From NCBI GenBank assembly GCA_030065915.1, contig JASJCQ010000020.1, forward strand, positions 62,001 to 126,000: a DNA stretch of 64,000 nt. Direction: 5' to 3'. The position numbers were made by a program, and so were the translations under genes. The notes below the pieces were generated by a model. It was not told the origin of the DNA. It did not search any database and saw only the letters and a program-made list of their open reading frames with translations. This DNA is from Woeseiaceae bacterium. Its GTDB lineage: Bacteria > Pseudomonadota > Gammaproteobacteria > Steroidobacterales > Woeseiaceae. Below, one piece after another: positions 44,796 to 55,253 of the stretch (positions within the stretch are counted from its first letter, which is position 1; each line of letters starts with the position of its first letter).

Positions 44796-45592
44796 AGTCG
44801 CCGCTGCCGTCAGGCAGCGTTTAGAACGAGTCTTAGGTTTGGTGACCTTTCCAACAGCGAATCTCGTCTTCGAGAGGCGGCTTTCATGATGGGATGAGAC
44901 GCAGTTTGCGCAGAAACTGCACAGAGTTCGTGAGGCGTGTCTGCGAATTTACTTGAAGTAGAAAACGCAAATATCGGTTTCAAAAAGACCTCCGAAATCT
45001 CCTCTTCATAATTGCAAATGAAAGCATTGCACTCACACTCCAGATCGCTATTCTCGATACTGAGGCGAGAGCCTCCGCAGCAAGTCCGCTTGCTGTAACC
45101 GCCCTGCTGAATGAGGTCCGAGCCTCACCAAGTGTCGGGGGCGGAGGACGCAAACGGCGGAACCTGCGAGGAAAGCGCGAAGCGAAAGCGGAGCGGTGGA
45201 ATCGAAGGAACGCAGTGGTCGACTCGGAACAGACCGATGTGTTACGCCAAGGGTAACCCGATACCAAGAACGTGCTCGGGTCGGAGAGGGAGAAGGAAGC
45301 CGAAAGGTGACCGGATCGCTCGAAGAGACGAAAACGCGACCAAGCAGTACTACCTATGCGTCCACTAACACAAGCAGCCGAGAGGCTGCTTTGTTGTATC
45401 TGGGGCACGCCCAGCCCCGATTCCGGCCAATCCCGCTCTGCTTACCGACCGGCTTACGAAACACTTGAGAACCTTCGTCTCGCTGCCAATCTCCAATCGA
45501 TCTAAAGGCGTCGCCACAAAGCGGCTCGCGGATGTAGACACGATCTCCGTGATTCTGCGAGACTGCGATCACAGCCTGAACGGGGAAACCTT
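44796..45592. other. 800-bp interval without a convincing gene
   Basis: The interval holds no ORF with protein-like composition. Frames at 44980-45408 (minus) and 45111-45368 (plus) are Arg/Ser-rich and low in hydrophobic order. The part from about 45110 to 45350 is purine-rich on the + strand with short repeats (AAGCGCGAAGCGAAAGCGG). It ends at a hairpin, 45372-45379 with 45384-45391, loop GAGA, followed by a T/G-rich stretch. It could be an unannotated RNA gene, decayed DNA or a long leader of the SBP gene. Confidence 0.35.
44802..44822 (+). terminator. Weak terminator-like hairpin after the NYN gene
   Basis: A perfect 7-bp stem (44802-44808 with 44813-44819, loop GTCA) is followed by only TTT. 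It starts six bases after the NYN stop codon. Confidence 0.45.
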
Positions 45593-46453
45593 ATGCTTCG
45601 AAGAATCGCCTTTCTGCTCGCGCTCGCCGTTGCCTGTTCCAGCGCAATGGCCGACAGCCCGACGCTTGAGCGCATCGCAGAAACGGGAGAGTTCAGAATC
45701 GGCTACGTGCCAGACGCGCCGCCGCTATCTTTCAAGGACTTCGAAGGCGATGCCATCGGCTACTCGGTTGATCTTTGCAAGCACATCGCGGCGACGGTCA
45801 AGGATCACCTGGGTCTCGAGAAGCTGGAGACCAGTTTCGTTCCCCTGGTATCGATGGAGGATCGGATCTCCGCAGTCGAGAAGGGTGACGTGGACATCGA
45901 ATGCGGTGCGACGACGGTAACCTTGTCGCGGCGGGAGCGTGTTGACTTCACGTTGATGACGTTCATCACCGGCAGCGCCATCCTGTCTCGCATCTCCAGG
46001 CCGATCAACACGCTTGACGATGCGGGCGGCAAGACGATTGCGGCGATTCGTGGCACAACGACTGAAGCAGTCGTCCGCAGGTTTGCCGAGATCAATGAGA
46101 TTCCGATCAAACTTGCACTGATCGACACCCACGACGAGGGCATGGAGCTGTTGAATGCCGGTCGCGTCGACGGTTACGCGTCCGATCGCGCCATGCTGAT
46201 AGGGCAGGTCTTCAGAGCGGACAATGCCAAGGAAGAATACGCGATGAGTCGGGGCGCTCTGTCATTCGAACCTTACGCCATGATGATTCGTCGCGGCGAC
46301 AGCGAGTTTCGCCTGGTCGCGGATCGAGCGCTGGCGGAGCTCTTCCGTGGCATTCGGATTCGCCGGCTGCACCAGATCTGGTTCGGTCAGTTGGGCGAAC
46401 CCATGACTCCTGTCGTCGAAGCGATGTACCAGTTCCAGGCGGTAGGCGAATAA
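45593..46453 (+). CDS. Family-3 periplasmic solute-binding protein (amino-acid type)
   Basis: The 286-residue precursor has a signal peptide (LRRIAFLLALAVACSSAMAD) and the SBP family 3 core: GEFRIGYVPDAPPLSFKDFEGDAIGYSVDLCKHIA, DIECGATTVTLSRRERVDF and the ligand Arg in that stretch. It resembles GltI-type glutamate/aspartate binding proteins. No permease or ATPase genes lie next to it, so it either works with a transporter elsewhere or is part of a signalling system. Confidence 0.88.
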   Translation: MLRRIAFLLALAVACSSAMADSPTLERIAETGEFRIGYVPDAPPLSFKDFEGDAIGYSVDLCKHIAATVKDHLGLEKLETSFVPLVSMEDRISAVEKGDVDIECGATTVTLSRRERVDFTLMTFITGSAILSRISRPINTLDDAGGKTIAAIRGTTTEAVVRRFAEINEIPIKLALIDTHDEGMELLNAGRVDGYASDRAMLIGQVFRADNAKEEYAMSRGALSFEPYAMMIRRGDSEFRLVADRALAELFRGIRIRRLHQIWFGQLGEPMTPVVEAMYQFQAVGE

Positions 46454-46484
46454 TCCGGCCGGCTGAGGCTTGGCCAATACGCCG

Positions 46485-47756
46485 CTAGGCAGAGCCGTTC
46501 GTCGGAATAAATATCGTCGCCGGGTGTTCCAGCATCTGTCGAATCTCCTGGACCATCGCGGCAGCGTCGTAACCGTCGACGAATCGATGGTCGAATGACG
46601 TAGACAGATTCATCATAAGCCGAACGGCGACCTGTCCGTTGACGACCATAGGACGCTCGACCGCACGGTTTACGCCGATGATGCCAACTTCCGGCATGTT
46701 GATGACTGGTGTCGAAACGATGCCACCCAGCTTGCCGAGGCTCGTTATCGTAATGGTCGACCCGCTGAGCATGTTCTTGTTTGCCGTATTGTTGCGGGCA
46801 GCGTCCGTCACTTCCCTGATGCGTGCAGACAGCTGGTTGATGTCGAGCCGTTCAGCATTGTGGACCACCGGCACCTTCAGCCCGTCTGGCGTCTGAGTCG
46901 CTATGCCCAGGTGCACCGGACCGTGCTGAATGATGACATTGCGCTCCCTGTCGTAGGTCGCGTTGCATTGCGGGAATTGGTTGATCGCACGAATCAGGGC
47001 CAGTGCCAGGAAGGGCAGCAGGGTCAGTCGCTCACTTCGATTCGCGTTGAGGTGTTTACGAAGTGCTTCGAGCTCTGTGATGTCGACCTCTTCAACGTAT
47101 GAGAAGTGCGGTATTTCGCGCTTGGCCGTGCTCATGCGCTCCGCGATCATCCGGCGCAAACCGATGACCTTGATTTCCCTGGTCTCGGGGGCGACGTGCT
47201 GCTGGATCGGTGCGCTGCCGGCGAAGGCCTGGCGTTTCAGGTACTGGTCGAAGTCGCGTCGCGTGATCCGGCCGCCGGGCCCGCTGCCGGGCACCTGGGA
47301 CAGGTCGACGCCGAGTTCTTTCGCACGCCGGCGATTGGCCGGCGAAGTAATCACGCGGGTTCGCCCGTTGACGTCGAAGGCCGGCTCGGCGACCGGCTGC
47401 GGTGGCTGAGCTTCTGCGACAGGCGCAGGCTCGGGAACAGGGGCTGGCTTCTCAGGCTCTACGGGCGGCACTTCCGCGGCATGCCCGGCGCTTTCTTGCT
47501 GCGGTACCGCGTCGGCCGCGGTTTCGAAAACAACGAGCGGTGCCCCGACGGCGACGATGTCGCCGGGCTCACCCGCCAGCCTGATGACTTTACCGGAGAC
47601 TGGTGCAGACAGCTCGACGGCCGCTTTGTCTGTCATCATCGTGCCAACGACGGTTTCCTCTTCGACCTGGTCCCCTACCTTGATGAACCATTCGGCGATC
47701 TCCGATTCAACCGTGCCCTCGCCGAGGTCCGGCAGCTTGAAGACGTACTCGCTCAT
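46485..47756 (-). CDS. bkdB: Branched-chain 2-oxoacid dehydrogenase E2 (dihydrolipoyl acyltransferase)
   Basis: The 423-residue E2 has one lipoyl domain (residues 1-80, lipoyl Lys in MMTDKAAVELSAP), a Pro/Ala/Glu-rich linker, a peripheral subunit-binding domain (ITSPANRRRAKELGVDL), and an acyltransferase domain ending with SFDHRFVDGYDAA (catalytic His and DG). The ATG at 47756 overlaps the E1 beta stop. The single lipoyl domain and neighbours fit a branched-chain rather than pyruvate complex. Confidence 0.92.
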   Translation of the reverse strand: MSEYVFKLPDLGEGTVESEIAEWFIKVGDQVEEETVVGTMMTDKAAVELSAPVSGKVIRLAGEPGDIVAVGAPLVVFETAADAVPQQESAGHAAEVPPVEPEKPAPVPEPAPVAEAQPPQPVAEPAFDVNGRTRVITSPANRRRAKELGVDLSQVPGSGPGGRITRRDFDQYLKRQAFAGSAPIQQHVAPETREIKVIGLRRMIAERMSTAKREIPHFSYVEEVDITELEALRKHLNANRSERLTLLPFLALALIRAINQFPQCNATYDRERNVIIQHGPVHLGIATQTPDGLKVPVVHNAERLDINQLSARIREVTDAARNNTANKNMLSGSTITITSLGKLGGIVSTPVINMPEVGIIGVNRAVERPMVVNGQVAVRLMMNLSTSFDHRFVDGYDAAAMVQEIRQMLEHPATIFIPTNGSA

Positions 47757-48769
47757 GCTTCCTCCATCATCTTCCTGATGCCGGCCATCATGCGTTTCTT
47801 GCCGGGGAAATACTGCCATTCGAACGCATGCGGGTAGGGCGTGTCCCATCCTGCGACACGACCTATCGGTGCTTCAAGATGATAGAAGCAGTCTTTCTGG
47901 ATCCTTGCCGCCAGTTCCGCGCCGTATCCGGCGAATCGCGTCGCCTCGTGCGCGACAAGACATCGGCCAGTCTTCCTGACCGAGTCGCTCAGCGTCCCGG
48001 TGTCCAGCGGGAAGATGGACCGAACGTCGATGACTTCCGCGTCAACCCCGGTGGCTTCCGCCGCCGCCTGCGCGACGTGAACCAGGGTTCCGTAGGTCAC
48101 GATGGTCAGCTCTTCCCCAGACTGAACGACTTCCGCACTGCCCAGCGGTACCGTGTAGTAGCCCTCCGGTACTTCCCCCTTGGGGTGAGAGGTCCAGGGC
48201 ACGGCGGGTTTGTCCGGGTCACCGTCGAACGGGCCGTTGTAGATTCGCTTGGGCTCGAAGAACACGACCGGGTCGTCCGATTCGATCGCCGATATCAGCA
48301 TGCCCTTCGCGTCATACGGGTTGGACGGCATGACGGTCTTGATACCGCTGATGTGCGCGAAGATGGCCTCCGGACTCTGTGAGTGCGTCTGGCCACCCCG
48401 AATGCCGCCGCCACAGGGTGTGCGGATCGTGACCGGCGAGAAAAACTCGCCGGCAGATCGATAGCGCAAACGGGCAAGTTCGCTGACGACCTGGTCGAAA
48501 CCCGGGTAGATATAGTCTGCGAACTGGATCTCTGCGACCGGCCGGAGTCCGTTGACGCCCATCCCGATGGCGGCGCCTATGATGCCGCCCTCTGCGATCG
48601 GCGCATCGATGACGCGATGTTCACCGTACTTGCGCTGCAGACCGTCCGTGCAGCGAAACACGCCGCCGAAGTAACCGACGTCTTCGCCCAGAATGACGAC
48701 GCCCGGGTCCTTGTCCATGACAACGTCGAGCCCGGAGCGGATCGCTTCGATCATATTCATTTGTGCCAT
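47753..48769 (-). CDS. Branched-chain 2-oxoacid dehydrogenase E1 beta
   Basis: The 338-residue E1 beta shows ILGEDVGYFGGVFRCTDGLQ near the start and the TPP/transketolase-pyrimidine features FADYIYPGFDQVVSELARLRYRS and TIRTPCGGGIRGGQTHSQSPEA. It forms a heterotetramer with E1 alpha and decarboxylates branched-chain 2-oxoacids. Its ends lie three bases from the E1 alpha stop and overlap the E2 start, so all three are translated together. Confidence 0.93.
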   Translation of the reverse strand: MAQMNMIEAIRSGLDVVMDKDPGVVILGEDVGYFGGVFRCTDGLQRKYGEHRVIDAPIAEGGIIGAAIGMGVNGLRPVAEIQFADYIYPGFDQVVSELARLRYRSAGEFFSPVTIRTPCGGGIRGGQTHSQSPEAIFAHISGIKTVMPSNPYDAKGMLISAIESDDPVVFFEPKRIYNGPFDGDPDKPAVPWTSHPKGEVPEGYYTVPLGSAEVVQSGEELTIVTYGTLVHVAQAAAEATGVDAEVIDVRSIFPLDTGTLSDSVRKTGRCLVAHEATRFAGYGAELAARIQKDCFYHLEAPIGRVAGWDTPYPHAFEWQYFPGKKRMMAGIRKMMEEA

Positions 48770-48772
48770 GGC

Positions 48773-51113
<2,341 letters not shown>

Positions 51114-51249
51114 GACTGTCCTTAAAGAAGCCGATGGTCAGGTATGCACAATATATCGCCTTGAGCGCCACAAATTGTCGCGAAAACTGGATCTAAGTTG
51201 CTGAAAGAAGCATGTATAATGCGCTGAAATAGTATTTTGAGCATAGAAA
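51114..51249. promoter_or_regulatory. Divergent control region of the amino-acid dehydrogenase operon and lrp-like gene
   Basis: The 136-base region is A/T-rich relative to its surroundings. A TATAAT at 51215-51220 on the + strand could serve the regulator, and ATATATTGTGCATACC on the minus strand could hold the operon's minus-10. The divergent Lrp-type regulator probably binds here, as in known bkd operons, but no clear Lrp palindrome stands out. Confidence 0.5.
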
Positions 51250-51717
51250 ATGCAGAATATTCGAATTGACGCAACCGACCGCCGAATCCTGGCCTTGCTG
51301 CAGACAGAGCCGGGCATCAATGCCGCAGCGATCGGCGAGAAGATCGGCCTGTCACAGTCGGCGGTCTGGCGACGCATCGCAGGCTTGCGAGAACAAGGAG
51401 TTATCCGTGACCAGGCGGCCAAGATCGACCGCGAAAAGGTCGGCCTGAATACGATGGTTTTTGCGCACGTGAAGCTGACGTCTCATGGCCGCAGCAATCT
51501 CTCGGCGTTCTCGGAAGCCGTGCAGCGCTACCCCGAGGTGCTCGACTGCTACGTGCTGCTGGGTAACGTCGACTTTCTGCTGCGCGTCGTGACCGAGGAC
51601 ATCAAGGCCTACGAGCAGTTCTTCTTTGAGAAGCTATCTCAGCTCGAGGGGATCCAGGAGGTGCACTCGAGCATTGTGTTGTCCGAGACCAAGCACTCGT
51701 CGATTCTGCCCATATAA
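51250..51717 (+). CDS. Lrp/AsnC-family transcriptional regulator (BkdR-like)
   Basis: The 155-residue protein has an N-terminal winged helix (RIDATDRRILALLQTEPGINAAAIGEKIG with LSQSAVWRRIAGLREQGVI) and a C-terminal RAM ligand domain (EVLDCYVLLGNVDFLLRVVTEDIKAYEQF). Divergent placement from the branched-chain catabolic operon suggests BkdR-like activation by leucine or valine. Confidence 0.92.
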   Translation: MQNIRIDATDRRILALLQTEPGINAAAIGEKIGLSQSAVWRRIAGLREQGVIRDQAAKIDREKVGLNTMVFAHVKLTSHGRSNLSAFSEAVQRYPEVLDCYVLLGNVDFLLRVVTEDIKAYEQFFFEKLSQLEGIQEVHSSIVLSETKHSSILPI

Positions 51718-51746
51718 TCGACTGACTTTCCGCTCATCGGACCGAT

Positions 51747-52520
51747 ATGTTCCCGATACGAGATGACAACCCGCACGTTCGCGTGCCATACGCCACATTC
51801 GTCCTGATCGGCCTGAACGTCGCCGTCTGGGTGCTGCTGCAGGGCGCGGGTACCGAGCCGCAGTTGTCGCGGTCGATCTGTCAGCTCGCGCTGATTCCCG
51901 GCGAGCTCCTGGGCAATATCGACGCCGGCGTCAGGATACAGCTCAGCGCAGTCACCGAGTGTGTGCTCGGCACGACCACGGCGTGGCACACGGTACTGTC
52001 ATCCATGTTCATGCACGGCGGCTGGCTGCACCTGATAGGCAATCTCTGGTTCCTCTGGATTTTCGGCGGCAACGTTGAAGATGCGATGGGTCGCGGGCGT
52101 TTTGTCCTGTTCTATCTTCTGTGTGGCCTCGCCGCGGCGGCGGCACAGATCGCGTCCGGACCGGAGTCGACGATTCCGATGGTAGGGGCGTCCGGCGCGA
52201 TCGGTGGCGTCATGGGTGCCTACATCGTGCTCTACCCGAGGGTCAGCGTGCACATGTTGATCATTCTCGGATTCTTCGTCACGACGGTAGCCGTCCCGGC
52301 GATACTGATGCTGGCCTATTGGTTCGTGTTGCAGCTGATCAGCGGCCTCGCCAGCCTGGGTCAGACCGGCGGTGGGGTGGCGTTCTGGGCACACGCAGGC
52401 GGGTTTCTTGCCGGCACGATTCTCGTGTTCGTATTCCGGAACATGCGCTACCTGCGCGAGCATCCCTTTTATGGCTGGAATGCCTCGCCGAATCGGAGTT
52501 TCAGACGCATCAAGCGATAA
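51747..52520 (+). CDS. Rhomboid-family intramembrane serine protease
   Basis: The 257-residue protein has about six spans with HTVLSSMFMHGGWLHLIGNLWFLWIFG (the conserved His and Asn region), the catalytic GASGAIGGVMG and the second active-site residue in FWAHAGGFLAG. A longer loop lies between the first two helices (about residues 36-75). It cleaves membrane segments of unknown partners. Confidence 0.93.
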   Translation: MFPIRDDNPHVRVPYATFVLIGLNVAVWVLLQGAGTEPQLSRSICQLALIPGELLGNIDAGVRIQLSAVTECVLGTTTAWHTVLSSMFMHGGWLHLIGNLWFLWIFGGNVEDAMGRGRFVLFYLLCGLAAAAAQIASGPESTIPMVGASGAIGGVMGAYIVLYPRVSVHMLIILGFFVTTVAVPAILMLAYWFVLQLISGLASLGQTGGGVAFWAHAGGFLAGTILVFVFRNMRYLREHPFYGWNASPNRSFRRIKR

Positions 52521-52629
52521 CTGGCAACCTGCGACCGGATGCGGAACTTTCTTTAACGAAGTGAGGTTTTTGTGAAACTGTGACCACATTCATGGGCGAG
52601 TTCGCGTCGATACCGCACACTCTCTAACC

Positions 52630-53091
52630 ATGAAACGCCTTCTCGTTTGCACCACATGCCTCCTCCTGCTTCCACTCTTTGCGAGCGCCGATGTCTGGAA
52701 GTGGACGGATGCCAAGGGCAAGGTTCACTACGTCGAATCCGATCGTACGATCTTCACCTGGGTGGAGTCCGACAGGGTTTTCTACAGTGACTCCCCGGAT
52801 CACGAAGATGCGGTCGCCGTCGTGCTGGTCTGGCACTCGACGGGCAGGATAGAAGATCTCGAGCAGGGCGGTTCGAAGCTTGAAGCCACGGACGACATGC
52901 CGGAGAAGAGCCCCGAACAATTGGCTGCAGAGGCCCACTATTGCAAGCGCGTCAGGGAGATCTACGACGCCTACGTCAACGCGCCAAAGCTCTACCAGTC
53001 AAAGGAAGGGCAGCGGGAATACCTCGACGACAAGGCGACTGAAGCGAAGATCGCCGAAACCAAGGCGAAGCTCGACAAGCACTGCAACTAG
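52630..53091 (+). CDS. DUF4124 domain secreted protein
   Basis: The 153-residue product has a signal peptide (MKRLLVCTTCLLLLPLFASA) followed by DVWKWTDAKGKVHYVESD, the DUF4124 signature (a short beta-sandwich with YxWxDxxGxxHxxD pattern). The C-terminal half is helical and charged. The family is common in gammaproteobacteria and its role is unknown. Confidence 0.85.
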   Translation: MKRLLVCTTCLLLLPLFASADVWKWTDAKGKVHYVESDRTIFTWVESDRVFYSDSPDHEDAVAVVLVWHSTGRIEDLEQGGSKLEATDDMPEKSPEQLAAEAHYCKRVREIYDAYVNAPKLYQSKEGQREYLDDKATEAKIAETKAKLDKHCN

Positions 53092-53118
53092 GCTTGCCCC
53101 GGCAGGTTTCAGGCAGCA

Positions 53119-53580
53119 TCAACCGGAATCCGATGATTCGTCGGAAAAAGCCCGAACGTTTGGCCCAGCCAATCCGCTCTCGAACCACTCAATTACCTGC
53201 GGCAACAGTCTGACCATCTGTTCGACCAACGCATCGGTCGAGGCCCGGTCGTCTGCTTTCGGATCGTAGCGAAAGTAATTCAGGCGATCGTCGTTGCGCT
53301 CGGTTGTCGCCAGTAGCCGCGCGCGCGTCGCCGGGTTCGTGTAGGCGACGTCAATCTTCTCTTCAGGCACCGTTTCGCCCCATGCAGTCTGCAGGTCGCC
53401 CGCCGCATGCTTCGCAAACTCGAGGATGAAGCCACCGCCCCACTTGTCGTGCTGCAGGCTGACGAGTTCCAGTTCGCCGTTCCGGGTTCGTTGAAAGTGC
53501 GGGTAGCGAATCCGGAAGCCTAGCTCCGCCATAGCCGGTTCGAGAATTCTCCTGGTTGAGCTACGCAGTTTGCCAGCCAT
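53119..53580 (-). CDS. DUF4304-like protein
   Basis: The 153-residue protein resembles DUF4304: RRILEPAMAELGFRIRYPHFQRTR followed by LELVSLQHDKWGGGFILEFAKH and a C-terminal DALVEQMVRLLPQVIEWFESG. It is cytoplasmic with no catalytic motif. It is convergent with the DUF4124 gene. Confidence 0.7.
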   Translation of the reverse strand: MAGKLRSSTRRILEPAMAELGFRIRYPHFQRTRNGELELVSLQHDKWGGGFILEFAKHAAGDLQTAWGETVPEEKIDVAYTNPATRARLLATTERNDDRLNYFRYDPKADDRASTDALVEQMVRLLPQVIEWFESGLAGPNVRAFSDESSDSG

Positions 53581-53997
53581 ACTGCCATCCTAAAGCCTGA
53601 ATACGACGGTGTCGCAAACGTCGAACCTCTCAGCCTGGACGACGACGCGCGCGAACGGGTGCAATGCCCTGCCATGCCAGGTAGATCAAACATCCCCACA
53701 ATGCGCCGTTGGGCGCGAACCAGGCTCGAGAGACTGGATCGTATCCGACTAGGTGTCCCTCCTACTTAACTATCGCATCAGTGCCGTGACCGAATACTCG
53801 CTCACGGCCGGCTGCCAACATCACGCAGCACGGCTATGGCGTCAATTTCGGCCGGGCGGGCCGAGAATGTCTCAAATTGTTTCCGTCATTGATGGCTCAT
53901 AGTTATATTGTTATGTTGTTAATACTAAAAGAACAAAGAGCCGCCCAAAGCCAGTATGTATGCGGCTTACGGCACCCGGAGCGAAGGCAATGGCAAT
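53581..53997 (+). promoter_or_regulatory. Upstream region of the hydantoinase-type catabolic operon
   Basis: The 417-base interval holds no convincing gene. The last part is markedly A/T-rich (53899-53935) and has a direct repeat TTGTTA at 53908-53913 and 53916-53921. This is the likely promoter/operator for the operon that starts at 53998, possibly bound by the GntR protein encoded in it. I could not fix a single promoter. Confidence 0.45.
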
Positions 53998-55200
53998 ATG
54001 ACATCCACCCCCGACCGAAAAGGGCCGCTGACCGATGTTCGGCTGGTCGAGCTCGGCCAGCTCATCGCCGGGCCGTTCTGCGGCCAGCTGATGGCCGACA
54101 TGGGAGCCGACGTCATCAAGGTCGAGCCCCCCAATCAGGGCGACCCGATGCGTGTCTGGGGACGGGGCGACTACCCCCTCTGGTGGCAGGTCTGTGCCCG
54201 CAACAAGCGCGTCGTCACCGCTAACCTTCGCGAAGAAGAAGGGCAGGCGCTTGTCAGGAAGCTGGTGGAAAAGGCCGACATGCTCCTGGAGAATTTTCGC
54301 CCCGGAACGCTCGAACGCTGGGGCCTCAGCTACGAAGAGCTATCGAAAATCAACCCCGGCCTGATCATGATTCGCGTGTCGGGCTACGGTCAGACCGGGC
54401 CGTACTCCAAGCGCGCTGGTTACGCAGCCATCGGCGAGGCGATGGGTGGCATGCGCTATCTCTGTGGCGAGCCCGACCGGCAGCCGAGCCGCACCGGGCT
54501 CTCGATCGGCGACACGCTGGCGGCGACGTTCGCCTGCAATGCAGCTCTCGCCGCTTTGCACCACCGTGACAGGACCGGCGAGGGCCAGGTTATTGACGCG
54601 TCCATCTACGAGTCCGTGTTAAACGTCATGGAAGCGACGATTCCCGAGTACACGGTCAGCGAACATATCCGAGAGCGCTCAGGCGCCACGTTGCCCGGCG
54701 TATCACCGTCAAATATCTACGACTGCAAGGACGGCATCTTCCTGATCGCCGCCAACCAGGACACGGTGTTCAAACGACTCGCCGAAACCATGGGACAGCC
54801 CGAGCTCGCGACCGACGATCGCTTCAATTCGCACACGGCTCGTGGCGCCAACATGAAAGCACTCGACGACATCATCAACGAGTGGACCAAGACGCTGACC
54901 GTCGACGAGGTCGATGCGCTGATGCAGCAGGCGGGCGTGCCGGCGGGCCGCATCTATCGCGCGCCGGACATGCTGGACGATCCGCACTTCCACGCGAGGG
55001 AAGCGATCGTCGATACGCCGACCGAAAACTGGCCCAACCTGAAGATGCAGAACGTCTTTCCGAAGATGTCGAAGACACAGGGCGAGATTCGCTGGACCGG
55101 TCCGAAGTCGCTCGGTCAGCACAACGATGAAGTCTACCGTGAGCTGATCGGCCTGACGGCCGAGGAAATGGAAGAACTAAAGGAAAAGTCGATCATCTGA
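53998..55200 (+). CDS. CaiB/BaiF-family CoA-transferase
   Basis: Class III CoA-transferases move CoA between carboxylic acids through an enzyme-bound anhydride on an Asp. The 400-residue protein has LTDVRLVELGQLIAGPFCGQ at the start, GADVIKVEPP, the fingerprint SGYGQTGPYSKRAGY, and the catalytic Asp near residue 172 in TGLSIGDTLAA. A start at 53956 is possible, but the sequence MTSTPDRKGPLTDV looks better. It heads the operon and should activate the carboxylate product of the pathway. Confidence 0.9.
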   Translation: MTSTPDRKGPLTDVRLVELGQLIAGPFCGQLMADMGADVIKVEPPNQGDPMRVWGRGDYPLWWQVCARNKRVVTANLREEEGQALVRKLVEKADMLLENFRPGTLERWGLSYEELSKINPGLIMIRVSGYGQTGPYSKRAGYAAIGEAMGGMRYLCGEPDRQPSRTGLSIGDTLAATFACNAALAALHHRDRTGEGQVIDASIYESVLNVMEATIPEYTVSEHIRERSGATLPGVSPSNIYDCKDGIFLIAANQDTVFKRLAETMGQPELATDDRFNSHTARGANMKALDDIINEWTKTLTVDEVDALMQQAGVPAGRIYRAPDMLDDPHFHAREAIVDTPTENWPNLKMQNVFPKMSKTQGEIRWTGPKSLGQHNDEVYRELIGLTAEEMEELKEKSII

Positions 55201-55253
55201 TCGGCTGTTGTACGCCGCCATAGCGCGGTTAGAAGTGTTTGAAGGGGAAGAGA

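Noticed and set aside
44980-45408. 142-codon minus-strand frame in the empty stretch
   Set aside because: Arg/Ser-rich with no domain pattern and no ribosome site; probably a result of purine-rich DNA on the other strand.
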